A program made the position numbers and the translations under genes. A model generated the notes under the pieces. The model was not told the DNA's origin, did no database searches, and worked only from the letters and a program-made list of their open reading frames with translations. Positions 1 through 5,359 of a stretch of DNA of 6,227 nt are shown in pieces. Numbering within the stretch: position 1 is the stretch's first letter; every line of letters starts with the position of its first letter. This DNA comes from Pseudomonadota bacterium (GTDB taxonomy: Bacteria > Pseudomonadota > Gammaproteobacteria > JAKAQQ01): contig JAKARN010000092.1 in assembly GCA_021828425.1 (NCBI GenBank), positions 1 through 6,227 on the forward strand, written 5' to 3'.

Positions 1-162
1 TCGGATGGGCGGTTTTTTGCCAGACTCGGAGCCGAGGTAGTTGAACTCGGCTTGCCCAGTGAACGGTTACATGCTCCGGATGAACGGGTGGCCGTACAAG
101 ATCTGGTTACTCTCGAGTCCACTTATTTCGAGGTCGTGAAGTCCTACTTGGGAACCGCCTGA
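1..162 (+). CDS. dapE: Succinyl-diaminopimelate desuccinylase, C-terminal fragment (5' end outside window)
   Basis: These are the last 53 codons of an M20-family metallopeptidase, open from base 1 in frame 1 and ending at TGA 160-162. DapE hydrolyses N-succinyl-LL-diaminopimelate to LL-diaminopimelate and succinate in the cytoplasm, in the lysine and peptidoglycan precursor pathway. The fragment opens with SDGRF and continues ARLGAEVVELG, which matches the C-terminal region of E. coli-type DapE (SDGRF-ARMGAQVVELG) almost position for position. The His at fragment residue 24, in LHAPDE, occupies the place of the conserved metal-binding His in the family's IHK-NE segment. It is the only gene on the plus strand and converges on dsbB with only 12 bases between the stop codons. 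The catalytic N-terminal part is not visible, so integrity of the whole gene cannot be judged. Another M20 peptidase is possible but the SDGRF block argues for DapE. Confidence 0.9.
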   Translation, partial: SDGRFFARLGAEVVELGLPSERLHAPDERVAVQDLVTLESTYFEVVKSYLGTA

Positions 163-174
163 CCGCCAACCCCA

Positions 175-723
175 CTAGCGGACGGGCTTCCTCCGTCCCG
201 CCTTAAAGTTGATCCAAGCACCGAAGCTGGCCAAAAGCACAAAGCAGGCCAGAACCCAGACTGGCATGCTGAGTCCCAGGAAGGTCCAATCAATCCGCGC
301 ACAATCGCCACTCCCTGCCAGAGTCAGGCGGAGAGCTTCTATGGGCGGCAGGTGGCGAAACATCCATCCAAGGCCTGCCGCACAAGAGGTCGGCGTCCGG
401 GTCGTGAAATATTGCAACCAAATCTGCCGCATGGAGACTGCAGCACCGAAGAAGCCGCAAATGAGCAGCAACAACCCATATACCCGACTCCCCAAACGAC
501 CACTCCGGTGCAGGGTCGCCATGAGAAAGACAAATCCCAAAAGCCCCATGAAAATCCGTTGGAAGATACAGAGCGGACAAGGCTGCAAGCCCATCACGTA
601 CTGGAGGTAGTACGCGTATCCCAGAAGAAACACGCAGGCCAGAAACCCCAGGAGATTAAACAGTCGTCTCACTTTATTCGGCCCTCGGTCCAACCAGTTC
701 TTCAATCTCGTCAAGACGAACAT
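175..723 (-). CDS. dsbB: Disulfide bond formation protein B (quinone-linked DsbA oxidase)
   Basis: DsbB is an inner-membrane protein that reoxidises periplasmic DsbA and passes the electrons to quinone. With the start at 723 it has 182 residues, close to the 176 of E. coli. Four hydrophobic segments are visible. The first periplasmic loop carries the redox pair CPLC (C49, C52). The second pair is C114 (TSCAAG) and C141 (GDCAR). The following stretch, WTFLGLSMPVW, matches the family's W-FLGLEMPQW. The start is uncertain. ATG at 723 has an AAGGA 8 bases upstream but overlaps phoU by 50 bases. A GTG at 670-672, just after the phoU stop, would give about 165 residues with a short N-terminus typical of many DsbBs. 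Two further in-frame ATGs upstream (732 and 759) lack a suitably spaced ribosome site. It is the last gene of the minus-strand run, with no DsbA gene in view. Confidence 0.95.
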   Translation of the reverse strand: MFVLTRLKNWLDRGPNKVRRLFNLLGFLACVFLLGYAYYLQYVMGLQPCPLCIFQRIFMGLLGFVFLMATLHRSGRLGSRVYGLLLLICGFFGAAVSMRQIWLQYFTTRTPTSCAAGLGWMFRHLPPIEALRLTLAGSGDCARIDWTFLGLSMPVWVLACFVLLASFGAWINFKAGRRKPVR

Positions 724-1396
724 GCCGCACATCCTTCCCCGAAGCCAAATAGACGACATACTCGCACAGGTTTTTGGCGTGATCGCCGATCCGCTCCATG
801 GAACGACCGATGGTAATACAACTAAAAACCCTCCGGATAGTCCGCGGATCTTCCATCATGTAGGTAATCGATTGCCGGATAAAGCTTTCATAATCCCGGT
901 CTATCCGGTAATCCTCCCGGAGAATGCTGACGGCCGCATTCGCATCCACGCGGGCAAAGGCATCAAGCGCACCATGAAGAAGCCCGCGTGCGGCCTCCCC
1001 GAGGCGAATCAACTCGTGGAAGTTGGCAGGATCACGGTCCTGGACCGGCATCAGCAGGAAAAGCCTGCCGATTTTCGAAGCTTCATCTCCTGCACGTTCC
1101 AGGTCGGTGCTGGCCTTGAGGATGGCCAAAATCAGTCGCAAATCACTGGCCGCAGGCTGGCGCCTGGCCAGAATATGGCTCCCCGCTTCATCCAACGCAA
1201 TCTCAATCCGGTTAATTTCCCGATCTGAAGCATCCAGCTTCTCAGCGAGCGCACTGTCACCATCGCGCAGGGCCTTGAGTGCATCACTGATTTGCTGCTC
1301 CACCATGCCACCCATCGCCAGTAACTGGCGACGCAAGCCCCCCAGCTCGGAATTAAATTCCTGAGAAATATGGTCCCCGGTCAGGAAGCGTTCCAT
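674..1396 (-). CDS. phoU: Phosphate signalling regulator PhoU
   Basis: PhoU is a cytoplasmic protein that links the PstSCAB transporter to PhoR and keeps the Pho response off when phosphate is plentiful. This one has 240 residues, the usual family length (E. coli 241), and is predicted all-helical. It shows the two-repeat architecture, with a metal-binding-type E/D-xxx-D motif in each half: LERAGDEASKIGRL from residue 99 and MERIGDHAKN at 200-209. The start is set at ATG 1394-1396 because GAGGAG lies 6 bases upstream. The adjacent in-frame TTG at 1397-1399 is too close to that site. It follows olsA after 10 bases and its 3' end overlaps dsbB. Unlike in many bacteria it is not beside pst genes, at least within the window. 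Its position after phoB-phoR-olsB-olsA suggests co-transcription with the two-component system it modulates. Confidence 0.96.
   Translation of the reverse strand: MERFLTGDHISQEFNSELGGLRRQLLAMGGMVEQQISDALKALRDGDSALAEKLDASDREINRIEIALDEAGSHILARRQPAASDLRLILAILKASTDLERAGDEASKIGRLFLLMPVQDRDPANFHELIRLGEAARGLLHGALDAFARVDANAAVSILREDYRIDRDYESFIRQSITYMMEDPRTIRRVFSCITIGRSMERIGDHAKNLCEYVVYLASGKDVRHVRLDEIEELVGPRAE
732..736 (-). promoter_or_regulatory. Ribosome binding site for dsbB, inside phoU
   Basis: AAGGA (part of the purine stretch GGGGAAGGA, 732-740) lies 8 bases before the ATG at 723. It supports that start over the in-frame ATGs at 732, which it abuts, and 759. It lies inside the phoU coding region, so translation of dsbB would begin before phoU ends. 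The competing GTG at 670-672 has a GAGGG about 9 bases upstream, so the evidence is not conclusive. Confidence 0.5.
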
Positions 1397-1402
1397 CAAC
1401 TA

Positions 1403-1408
1403 CTCCTC
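1403..1408 (-). promoter_or_regulatory. Strong Shine-Dalgarno site of phoU overlapping the olsA stop
   Basis: GAGGAG at 1403-1408 overlaps the olsA TGA (1407-1409) and stands 6 bases before the phoU ATG at 1396. It decides the phoU start and is the strongest ribosome site in the operon. The overlap implies that ribosomes finishing olsA sit on the phoU entry site, consistent with translational coupling. Confidence 0.8.
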
Positions 1409-2279
1409 AACCCCTGGCATGCCAGCCATCCGTGACCTGCGAAGTGAGCTCAGTGCGAGGACCCTCGGTGACCGTCTCCTCGGAGCCGGTCAGCCATTGT
1501 CCGATCTGGCTTTCACAGGACAAGGCCATCTGACGAGGCGTTGGACTAGGGGAAGAAATCTGCATCGGGTCGAAAAAGCAAGCCTCAGCCTGGATCATGG
1601 GCAGGGCCAGGATACTCCAGAGGTTTTCAAGGATCGTGGCTTCACCCAGAAACGGGACTCGCTCACGCACCTCAGGAGATCCCCGGTAACGTAAGCCTAC
1701 AGGTTGAACGCTTGCCCCCGGAGAAGATGCGGCAGCAAACAACCGGGACCGGAAGCGTCTTAGAATCTGCCCATTACCCGTTGTCCCCTCCGGGAAAAAG
1801 ATCAGACGTTCCCCTTGAGAGAGCTCACTTTTCATGAGCTCCACCACAGCCTCAAAACTGGCTCCATCACCGCGGCGGATGAACAGGGTCCCGCCCTCAC
1901 GGGCAAACCAACCGAGCAGGGGCCAATGCCCAACCTCAGCCTTGGAGACAAAACGTGCCCGGCAGGCCGACGCCAGCACGAGAATGTCGAGCCAGCTGAC
2001 GTGATTACAGGCAAAAAGCACAGCTCCCGGACAGGGCTTTCCCGCCACCTGAACCCGAACGCCGATCAAAAAAAGGGCGCCCGAAAGCCAGAAATCGGAA
2101 CACCGGACCCGCATCCTCCGCCGGAAGCGATCCCACGGCTTTATCAGACTGACAAAACCGGCCACCAAGACCCCCACCAGGATCCATACGGCAAGTCCGG
2201 CCAGACGCAGTAAACGGACGAGGGATCGGTAGAAACCGTGAATCAGACTAGGCATGGGGTGGGTTGCGATCTGAGACAT
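1407..2279 (-). CDS. olsA: PlsC-family acyltransferase, probable lyso-ornithine lipid O-acyltransferase OlsA
   Basis: This is a membrane-associated 1-acyl-glycerol-3-phosphate acyltransferase fold protein of 290 residues. A hydrophobic N-terminal segment (about residues 25-44) precedes the PlsC domain. Motif I is NHVSWLD, with catalytic-type H93 and D98 in the H-x4-D arrangement. Next come FVSKAEVGHWPLLGW (110-124) and GTLFIRRG (130-137), then motif III FPEGTT (162-167). Family knowledge alone would allow a phosphatidic acid-forming PlsC. Its position directly after an OlsB-like gene argues for OlsA, which adds the second, ester-linked acyl chain to lyso-ornithine lipid; some OlsA proteins also do the PlsC reaction. 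The start at ATG 2277-2279 (GGA 6 bases upstream) overlaps olsB by 32 bases. ATG 2253-2255 would give an 8-base ATGCCTAG overlap and 282 residues and is a fair alternative. The C-terminal 40 residues are polar and poorly conserved in appearance. Confidence 0.85.
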   Translation of the reverse strand: MSQIATHPMPSLIHGFYRSLVRLLRLAGLAVWILVGVLVAGFVSLIKPWDRFRRRMRVRCSDFWLSGALFLIGVRVQVAGKPCPGAVLFACNHVSWLDILVLASACRARFVSKAEVGHWPLLGWFAREGGTLFIRRGDGASFEAVVELMKSELSQGERLIFFPEGTTGNGQILRRFRSRLFAAASSPGASVQPVGLRYRGSPEVRERVPFLGEATILENLWSILALPMIQAEACFFDPMQISSPSPTPRQMALSCESQIGQWLTGSEETVTEGPRTELTSQVTDGWHARG

Positions 2280-3096
2280 CCCGCTTCCGCTCCACAAAGC
2301 GTCTCAGGTAACGAGGTCCCACATTTTCTGCCGGAAGCATCATGAGTAAATCCGCGGTATCAAATCCCGGATCCCAACAGGGCGGGCCACAGACCACCGC
2401 TCCATAACGAACATATGCCATCAGCAAAGACGGTGCCTTGGGCTCGCCGGCCGGTGCCAATCCTTCCGGCAGCGGGTGTTTGGGAACCACACGGAGGTTG
2501 CCGGGAGACGGGCAGCGCGCCATGAGGTCATGGTAGACGGCAAGGGCACCCGCGCCACGATCCTGACCCATGGGAATGCTGGCACAACCAATAATCCGCG
2601 CATAATCCCTGAACGCCGTGTACTGGGCAATCCCGGTCCACAGCAGACTGATCGTCACTGTCTTCCGATAGTCCGGGTGCACGCAGGTTCGTCCCATTTC
2701 CATGGTCTGACCCGGAGCCAGACGGATCGCCGTCAGGTCAAACTCACTTTCAGAGTAAAAGCCGCCAGCACGATCGGCATCCGCTTGATAAAGGATACGG
2801 GTACACGCCACGACGTGCCCCGTGCGGGTATCGCGAACCAGGATGTGATGGCAGAAATCATCCAGCGGATCGATATCGTAACCCGATTCGGGCGTCAGGA
2901 TCCGGGCACCTTGCTCTTCCGCAAAAACGATCCAGCGCAATCTTTGCGCCTCGCGTACCTGGTGCCTGTCTCGTGCCCGCTCGACAACCAGGGATGCCGT
3001 AGAACGGGGGGTTGAATCACCTAAAGAAGACGAGCTTTCCCGTTCCGGAGTGCCGGTTTCCTCAGAATCTGGAACGGTTGTTTGGTCAGTCATCAT
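2248..3096 (-). CDS. olsB: Probable L-ornithine N-alpha-acyltransferase OlsB (GNAT fold)
   Basis: OlsB transfers a 3-hydroxyacyl chain from acyl carrier protein to the alpha-amino group of ornithine, the first step of ornithine lipid synthesis. The 282-residue protein shows the family's blocks in order. They are LRWIVFAEEQGAR (53-65), DDFCHHILV (79-87), TRILY (99-103), GFYSESEFDL (112-121), EMGRTCVHPDYR (133-144), LLWTGIAQY (152-160), GCAS (170-173), and a C-terminal YVRYGAVVCG...WDPGFDTADL block (228-250). These are far more specific than a generic N-acetyltransferase. The first 33 residues are Ser/Thr/Glu-rich and probably disordered; the conserved domain begins near residue 36. Two ATGs stand in tandem (3094-3096 and 3091-3093) with only a GAGAG touching them, so the exact start is unsure. 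It lies 87 bases downstream of phoR and overlaps olsA. Substrate identity is inferred from family motifs plus the adjacent acyltransferase. Confidence 0.88.
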   Translation of the reverse strand: MMTDQTTVPDSEETGTPERESSSSLGDSTPRSTASLVVERARDRHQVREAQRLRWIVFAEEQGARILTPESGYDIDPLDDFCHHILVRDTRTGHVVACTRILYQADADRAGGFYSESEFDLTAIRLAPGQTMEMGRTCVHPDYRKTVTISLLWTGIAQYTAFRDYARIIGCASIPMGQDRGAGALAVYHDLMARCPSPGNLRVVPKHPLPEGLAPAGEPKAPSLLMAYVRYGAVVCGPPCWDPGFDTADLLMMLPAENVGPRYLRRFVERKRDVSDRNPPHA

Positions 3097-3124
3097 CTCT
3101 CGAGACTTTCACGAAACCGGGACC

Positions 3125-3143
3125 CCGACAGGCTCCCTGACGG
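3125..3143. repeat. Imperfect 19-base inverted repeat in the phoR-olsB gap
   Basis: On the plus strand CCGACAGG-CTC-CCTGACGG forms a stem with seven pairs, one internal A-A mismatch and a 3-base loop. No run of T follows on either strand, so it does not look like an intrinsic terminator. It sits about where the transcript from the candidate olsB promoter would begin, so it could be an operator or a 5' leader hairpin. The two arms contain GTCAG- and CTGTC-like pieces resembling Pho half-sites, but their spacing is 12 bases rather than the 11 of a Pho box. Confidence 0.4.
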
Positions 3144-3151
3144 CAGAGAGG

Positions 3152-3182
3152 ATCATAACACGCGGCGGGCGAAGTTCGGCAA
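3152..3182 (-). promoter_or_regulatory. Candidate internal promoter for olsB-olsA-phoU (extended -10)
   Basis: On the minus strand TGTTATGAT at 3152-3160 is an extended -10 element: TG, one base, then TATGAT, which is one mismatch from TATAAT. A weak -35 candidate TTGCCG (3177-3182) lies 19 bases upstream, longer than the optimal 17, but an extended -10 can work with a poor -35. Transcription would start near 3145 and give a leader of about 50 bases before olsB. This is a pattern match only. Confidence 0.4.
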
Positions 3183-3183
3183 T

Positions 3184-4557
3184 TCACGGATGTGGCCGCC
3201 GATTGTCCATGGGCAACGGGGATGGATCAGGGGTCTTGGTCAACAGGTCTTGAGCCTCCTCCGTCACGTCCCTTGCTACCCGATCCGCTGGGAATAGGCA
3301 ACTGAAGCGGCTACCTTCTCCCGGCGTGCTTTCCACCGCCAATCTGGCGCCATGGCGGTCAAGGATCTGTCGAACGATGGCAAGACCTAAGCCAAATCCG
3401 GCCGGCCCATCCTCTTTGTGCGACATGATGCGGAAAAAGCGGTCGGTAATCCGGCCCTGCAGATGCATAGGGATACCCACCCCATTGTCCTCGACGCTCA
3501 AACATCCCCCATCCCCCCCGTCGGATTTCCACGTCACCACAACATGCCCCTCTGGAGCGGAAAATTTAATTGCATTTTCAATGAGGTTCCAGAAGGCACT
3601 CAACAACTCGGTTTCAGATCCTAAAAGAACAGCCGGTTCGCTGGACACCTGGAACTCCACATTCCGGCCGGCCAAACCCAGACTTTGGACCCTTTGCCTC
3701 AAAAGAGGAATCAGCGACTGGACGCGGACCTTCTCTTCAAACCCATGCCGCTCCTCAGGGTTCAGGCGCATGAGTTCCATAAAGCCCGTCACGAGCCTTT
3801 TCATACGCTCGGTTTCCCTTTGCATGTCCAGAAGGACCTTTCTCGATTCCACATTGTTCTCTGTGTCCTCAAGCAGCGCTTCAAGATACCCGCTCAAAAC
3901 CGTGAGAGGCGTCTTGAGTTCATGAGACGCATTTGCCAAGAAATCAAATCCACGCTGTTCCTCCTGCTTCCGGACCGTGACATCCCTGACCCACATCAAA
4001 GTTTCACCATCGTGATCAGAAACCGCAATCTGAAGGACTACCTCCTCATCCATGGGCGATGGGACTTCAATCGTGCCAGGCAAATCCATCTGCGCCAGCA
4101 AAGTCAGAAAAGTGGGATAGCGGATGAAATGCCCGATGAATTGACCATAATCATGCGGGATACGCAGTCCCAGCAGGGCGGCTGCCTTTTCATTGAAGGA
4201 AACCAGGCGACGCTGCTGATCCAGCAGCAACACCCCGTCCGAACAAGGTCCAAGCGAGCGGATCAACTCCGGGTATTTCCGTTCTTCCCCATCCCGGTTG
4301 AGTCGCATCCCCCGGATCCGCCACCGAACGGCATGTGCCACTTCCCTCCAGATCCCTCCTCCCTCTGGGATTTCCCGCTGCGGATGGTTCAGCCAGACGA
4401 GCCAGCGGCCCATTTGCCAATACAAGCGAAACAGCAACCACAAACAGAGCCCGAGAGTCCAGTAGACCCAGTGTCCCCACAGGAGTGCCAAAAGGCCGGT
4501 GAACACCACTCCTGCCACGATCCACAAGAATTCGCGAATCCAGATCTTGAGCTTCAT
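3184..4557 (-). CDS. phoR: Phosphate regulon sensor histidine kinase PhoR
   Basis: PhoR is an inner-membrane kinase that phosphorylates PhoB when phosphate is limiting. The 457-residue protein has two N-terminal hydrophobic segments (about 10-27 and 30-46) with almost no periplasmic loop, as in E. coli PhoR, so it senses through partners rather than an external domain. A PAS domain spans roughly 100-195 and ends MWVRDVT. The H-box FLANASHELKTPLTVLSGYLE carries the phospho-acceptor H212. The ATP-binding domain has an N-box NLIENAIKFS (324-333), a G1 box VEDNGVGIP (355-363), an F box DRFFRI (372-377) and a G2 box GFGLGLAIV (387-395). It starts 7 bases after the phoB stop, with AGG 6 bases before the ATG. 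The last 35 or so residues form an Asp/Pro-rich tail beyond the kinase fold, making it longer than the 431-residue E. coli protein. Confidence 0.96.
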   Translation of the reverse strand: MKLKIWIREFLWIVAGVVFTGLLALLWGHWVYWTLGLCLWLLFRLYWQMGRWLVWLNHPQREIPEGGGIWREVAHAVRWRIRGMRLNRDGEERKYPELIRSLGPCSDGVLLLDQQRRLVSFNEKAAALLGLRIPHDYGQFIGHFIRYPTFLTLLAQMDLPGTIEVPSPMDEEVVLQIAVSDHDGETLMWVRDVTVRKQEEQRGFDFLANASHELKTPLTVLSGYLEALLEDTENNVESRKVLLDMQRETERMKRLVTGFMELMRLNPEERHGFEEKVRVQSLIPLLRQRVQSLGLAGRNVEFQVSSEPAVLLGSETELLSAFWNLIENAIKFSAPEGHVVVTWKSDGGDGGCLSVEDNGVGIPMHLQGRITDRFFRIMSHKEDGPAGFGLGLAIVRQILDRHGARLAVESTPGEGSRFSCLFPADRVARDVTEEAQDLLTKTPDPSPLPMDNRRPHP

Positions 4558-4564
4558 CCGACAC

Positions 4565-5278
4565 CTAGGAAACCGGACCCGGTTTTTCCGTAAAAAGATA
4601 CCCCGTTCCCCGCCGGGTTTCGATCCATGAGTCCAGACCGAACGGCTCCAACGCCTTCCTCAGACGCCCGACATAAACATCCACCGTGCGTCCATCAATG
4701 GGCTGACCCACACCCCAGAGATGATCCAAGATCCGCGACCGGCTATGGACCTGCCGGGGATGGGCCATGAAAAATTTCAGCAGCCGAAACTCGGTCGGTC
4801 CCAAGAGAACGGGGTGATTGTCATAAAGAACATCACAGGTCTGCGTATTCAGCAGAAGCTTTCCAAACTGTAGCGTGCCCTCCTTATCGTGGATGATCTG
4901 GCTGCGCCTCAGAACCGCGTGGATCCGGGCGATCAGTTCCTTGGTCGAAAACGGCTTGGTGACAAAATCGTCGGCACCGCTGTCAAATCCATGCAACTTA
5001 TCCTCCTCCTCGTTTCGAGCCGTGAGGAATATGACGGGCACCTTCCGTGTCACTGGATCCCGACGTAAAGCCCGGGCATACTCGATACCACTCACGGATG
5101 GCATCATCCAGTCCAACAGCACGAGATCCGGAACTCCAGTTGCAAGCGCAGCCTGGGCTTCCGTCACCCGGGAGGCCAGGGTCACGGAAAACCCTGCTTT
5201 CCTCAGGGCAAAGGCCAGCATCTCCCGGACCCCGGAATCGTCGTCAACCAGCAAGATTTGGACTTGCCCGCTTTCCAT
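4565..5278 (-). CDS. phoB: Phosphate regulon response regulator PhoB
   Basis: PhoB is an OmpR-family transcription factor that binds Pho boxes once phosphorylated by PhoR. The 237-residue protein (E. coli 229) has a receiver domain with an acidic cluster D12-D14, phospho-acceptor D56 in LVLLDWMMP, switch T86 in FLTAR and K108 in TKPF. A C-terminal winged helix follows from about residue 135, with the recognition region GRTVDVYVGRLRKALEP (196-212) and the terminal RRGTGYLF hairpin typical of PhoB. The ATG at 5276-5278 has an AGG 6 bases upstream. It is the first gene after a 66-base gap holding a Pho box and a -10 element, so it should be the head of the operon and autoregulated. phoR follows after 7 bases. 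The DVDVHIRRLRKAL-like helix and the phoR neighbour make PhoB far more likely than another OmpR-type regulator. Confidence 0.96.
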   Translation of the reverse strand: MESGQVQILLVDDDSGVREMLAFALRKAGFSVTLASRVTEAQAALATGVPDLVLLDWMMPSVSGIEYARALRRDPVTRKVPVIFLTARNEEEDKLHGFDSGADDFVTKPFSTKELIARIHAVLRRSQIIHDKEGTLQFGKLLLNTQTCDVLYDNHPVLLGPTEFRLLKFFMAHPRQVHSRSRILDHLWGVGQPIDGRTVDVYVGRLRKALEPFGLDSWIETRRGTGYLFTEKPGPVS

Positions 5279-5305
5279 CGAAAACCTGTGAGCACCGATT
5301 TTTCA

Positions 5306-5311
5306 ATGATA
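5306..5311 (-). promoter_or_regulatory. phoB: -10 element of the phoB promoter
   Basis: TATCAT on the minus strand differs from TATAAT at one base. It begins exactly 10 bases after the Pho box at 5322-5339, the same spacing as between the Pho box and -10 of the E. coli phoA promoter. No good -35 element is present at 17 bases, as expected for a promoter where PhoB replaces the -35 contact. Transcription would start near 5299, giving a leader of about 20 bases. Confidence 0.6.
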
Positions 5312-5321
5312 TACGAAAGAC

Positions 5322-5339
5322 GTGTCAAATCTGTGTCAG
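5322..5339 (-). promoter_or_regulatory. phoB: Pho box (PhoB operator) upstream of phoB
   Basis: On the minus strand CTGACAC-AGAT-TTGACAC is two 7-base direct repeats separated by 4 bases, an 11-base period. This is the architecture of the Pho box CTGTCAT-AWAW-CTGTCAY, with 5 of 7 matches in each half. It lies just past the tsaB stop and 43 bases before the phoB ATG. The site predicts positive autoregulation of phoB-phoR, and of downstream genes that share the transcript, under phosphate limitation. The TTGACA inside the second half could also act as a -35, but no -10 lies 17 bases from it. Confidence 0.65.
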
Positions 5340-5342
5340 ACC

Positions 5343-5359
5343 GGTCAGCCCAACTGACC
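5343..5359. repeat. Perfect inverted repeat at the tsaB 3' end
   Basis: GGTCAG-CCCAA-CTGACC on the plus strand is a perfect 6-bp inverted repeat with a 5-base spacer, straddling the tsaB stop codon (5345-5347). There is no T-run after it on the minus strand, so it is not a convincing terminator. It abuts the Pho box and shares TGAC half-sites with it, so it might be an accessory operator or only a weak mRNA hairpin. Confidence 0.35.

Noticed and set aside
180..198. Short hairpin (GGACGG/CCGTCC, 7-base loop) near the dapE-dsbB junction as a terminator
   Set aside because: The stem is only 6 bp, lies within the dsbB coding end, and no T-run follows on either strand.
1407..2279. Annotation as plain PlsC of phospholipid synthesis
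   Set aside because: Motifs alone allow it, but direct overlap with an OlsB-like gene makes OlsA the better call; dual function remains possible.
2476..3015. A 179-codon open frame on the plus strand opposite olsB
   Set aside because: No recognisable motif or ribosome site, and it lies wholly antisense to the conserved OlsB blocks.
3685..4593. A 302-codon open frame on the plus strand opposite phoR
   Set aside because: It is a shadow of phoR: composition is rich in Pro, Gln and His, no domain is recognisable, and the opposite strand has a complete kinase with all motifs.
5325..5344. TTGACA in the phoB gap as a sigma-70 -35 element
   Set aside because: No -10-like sequence lies at about 17 bases from it; the TATCAT element is 11 bases away, which fits PhoB activation instead.
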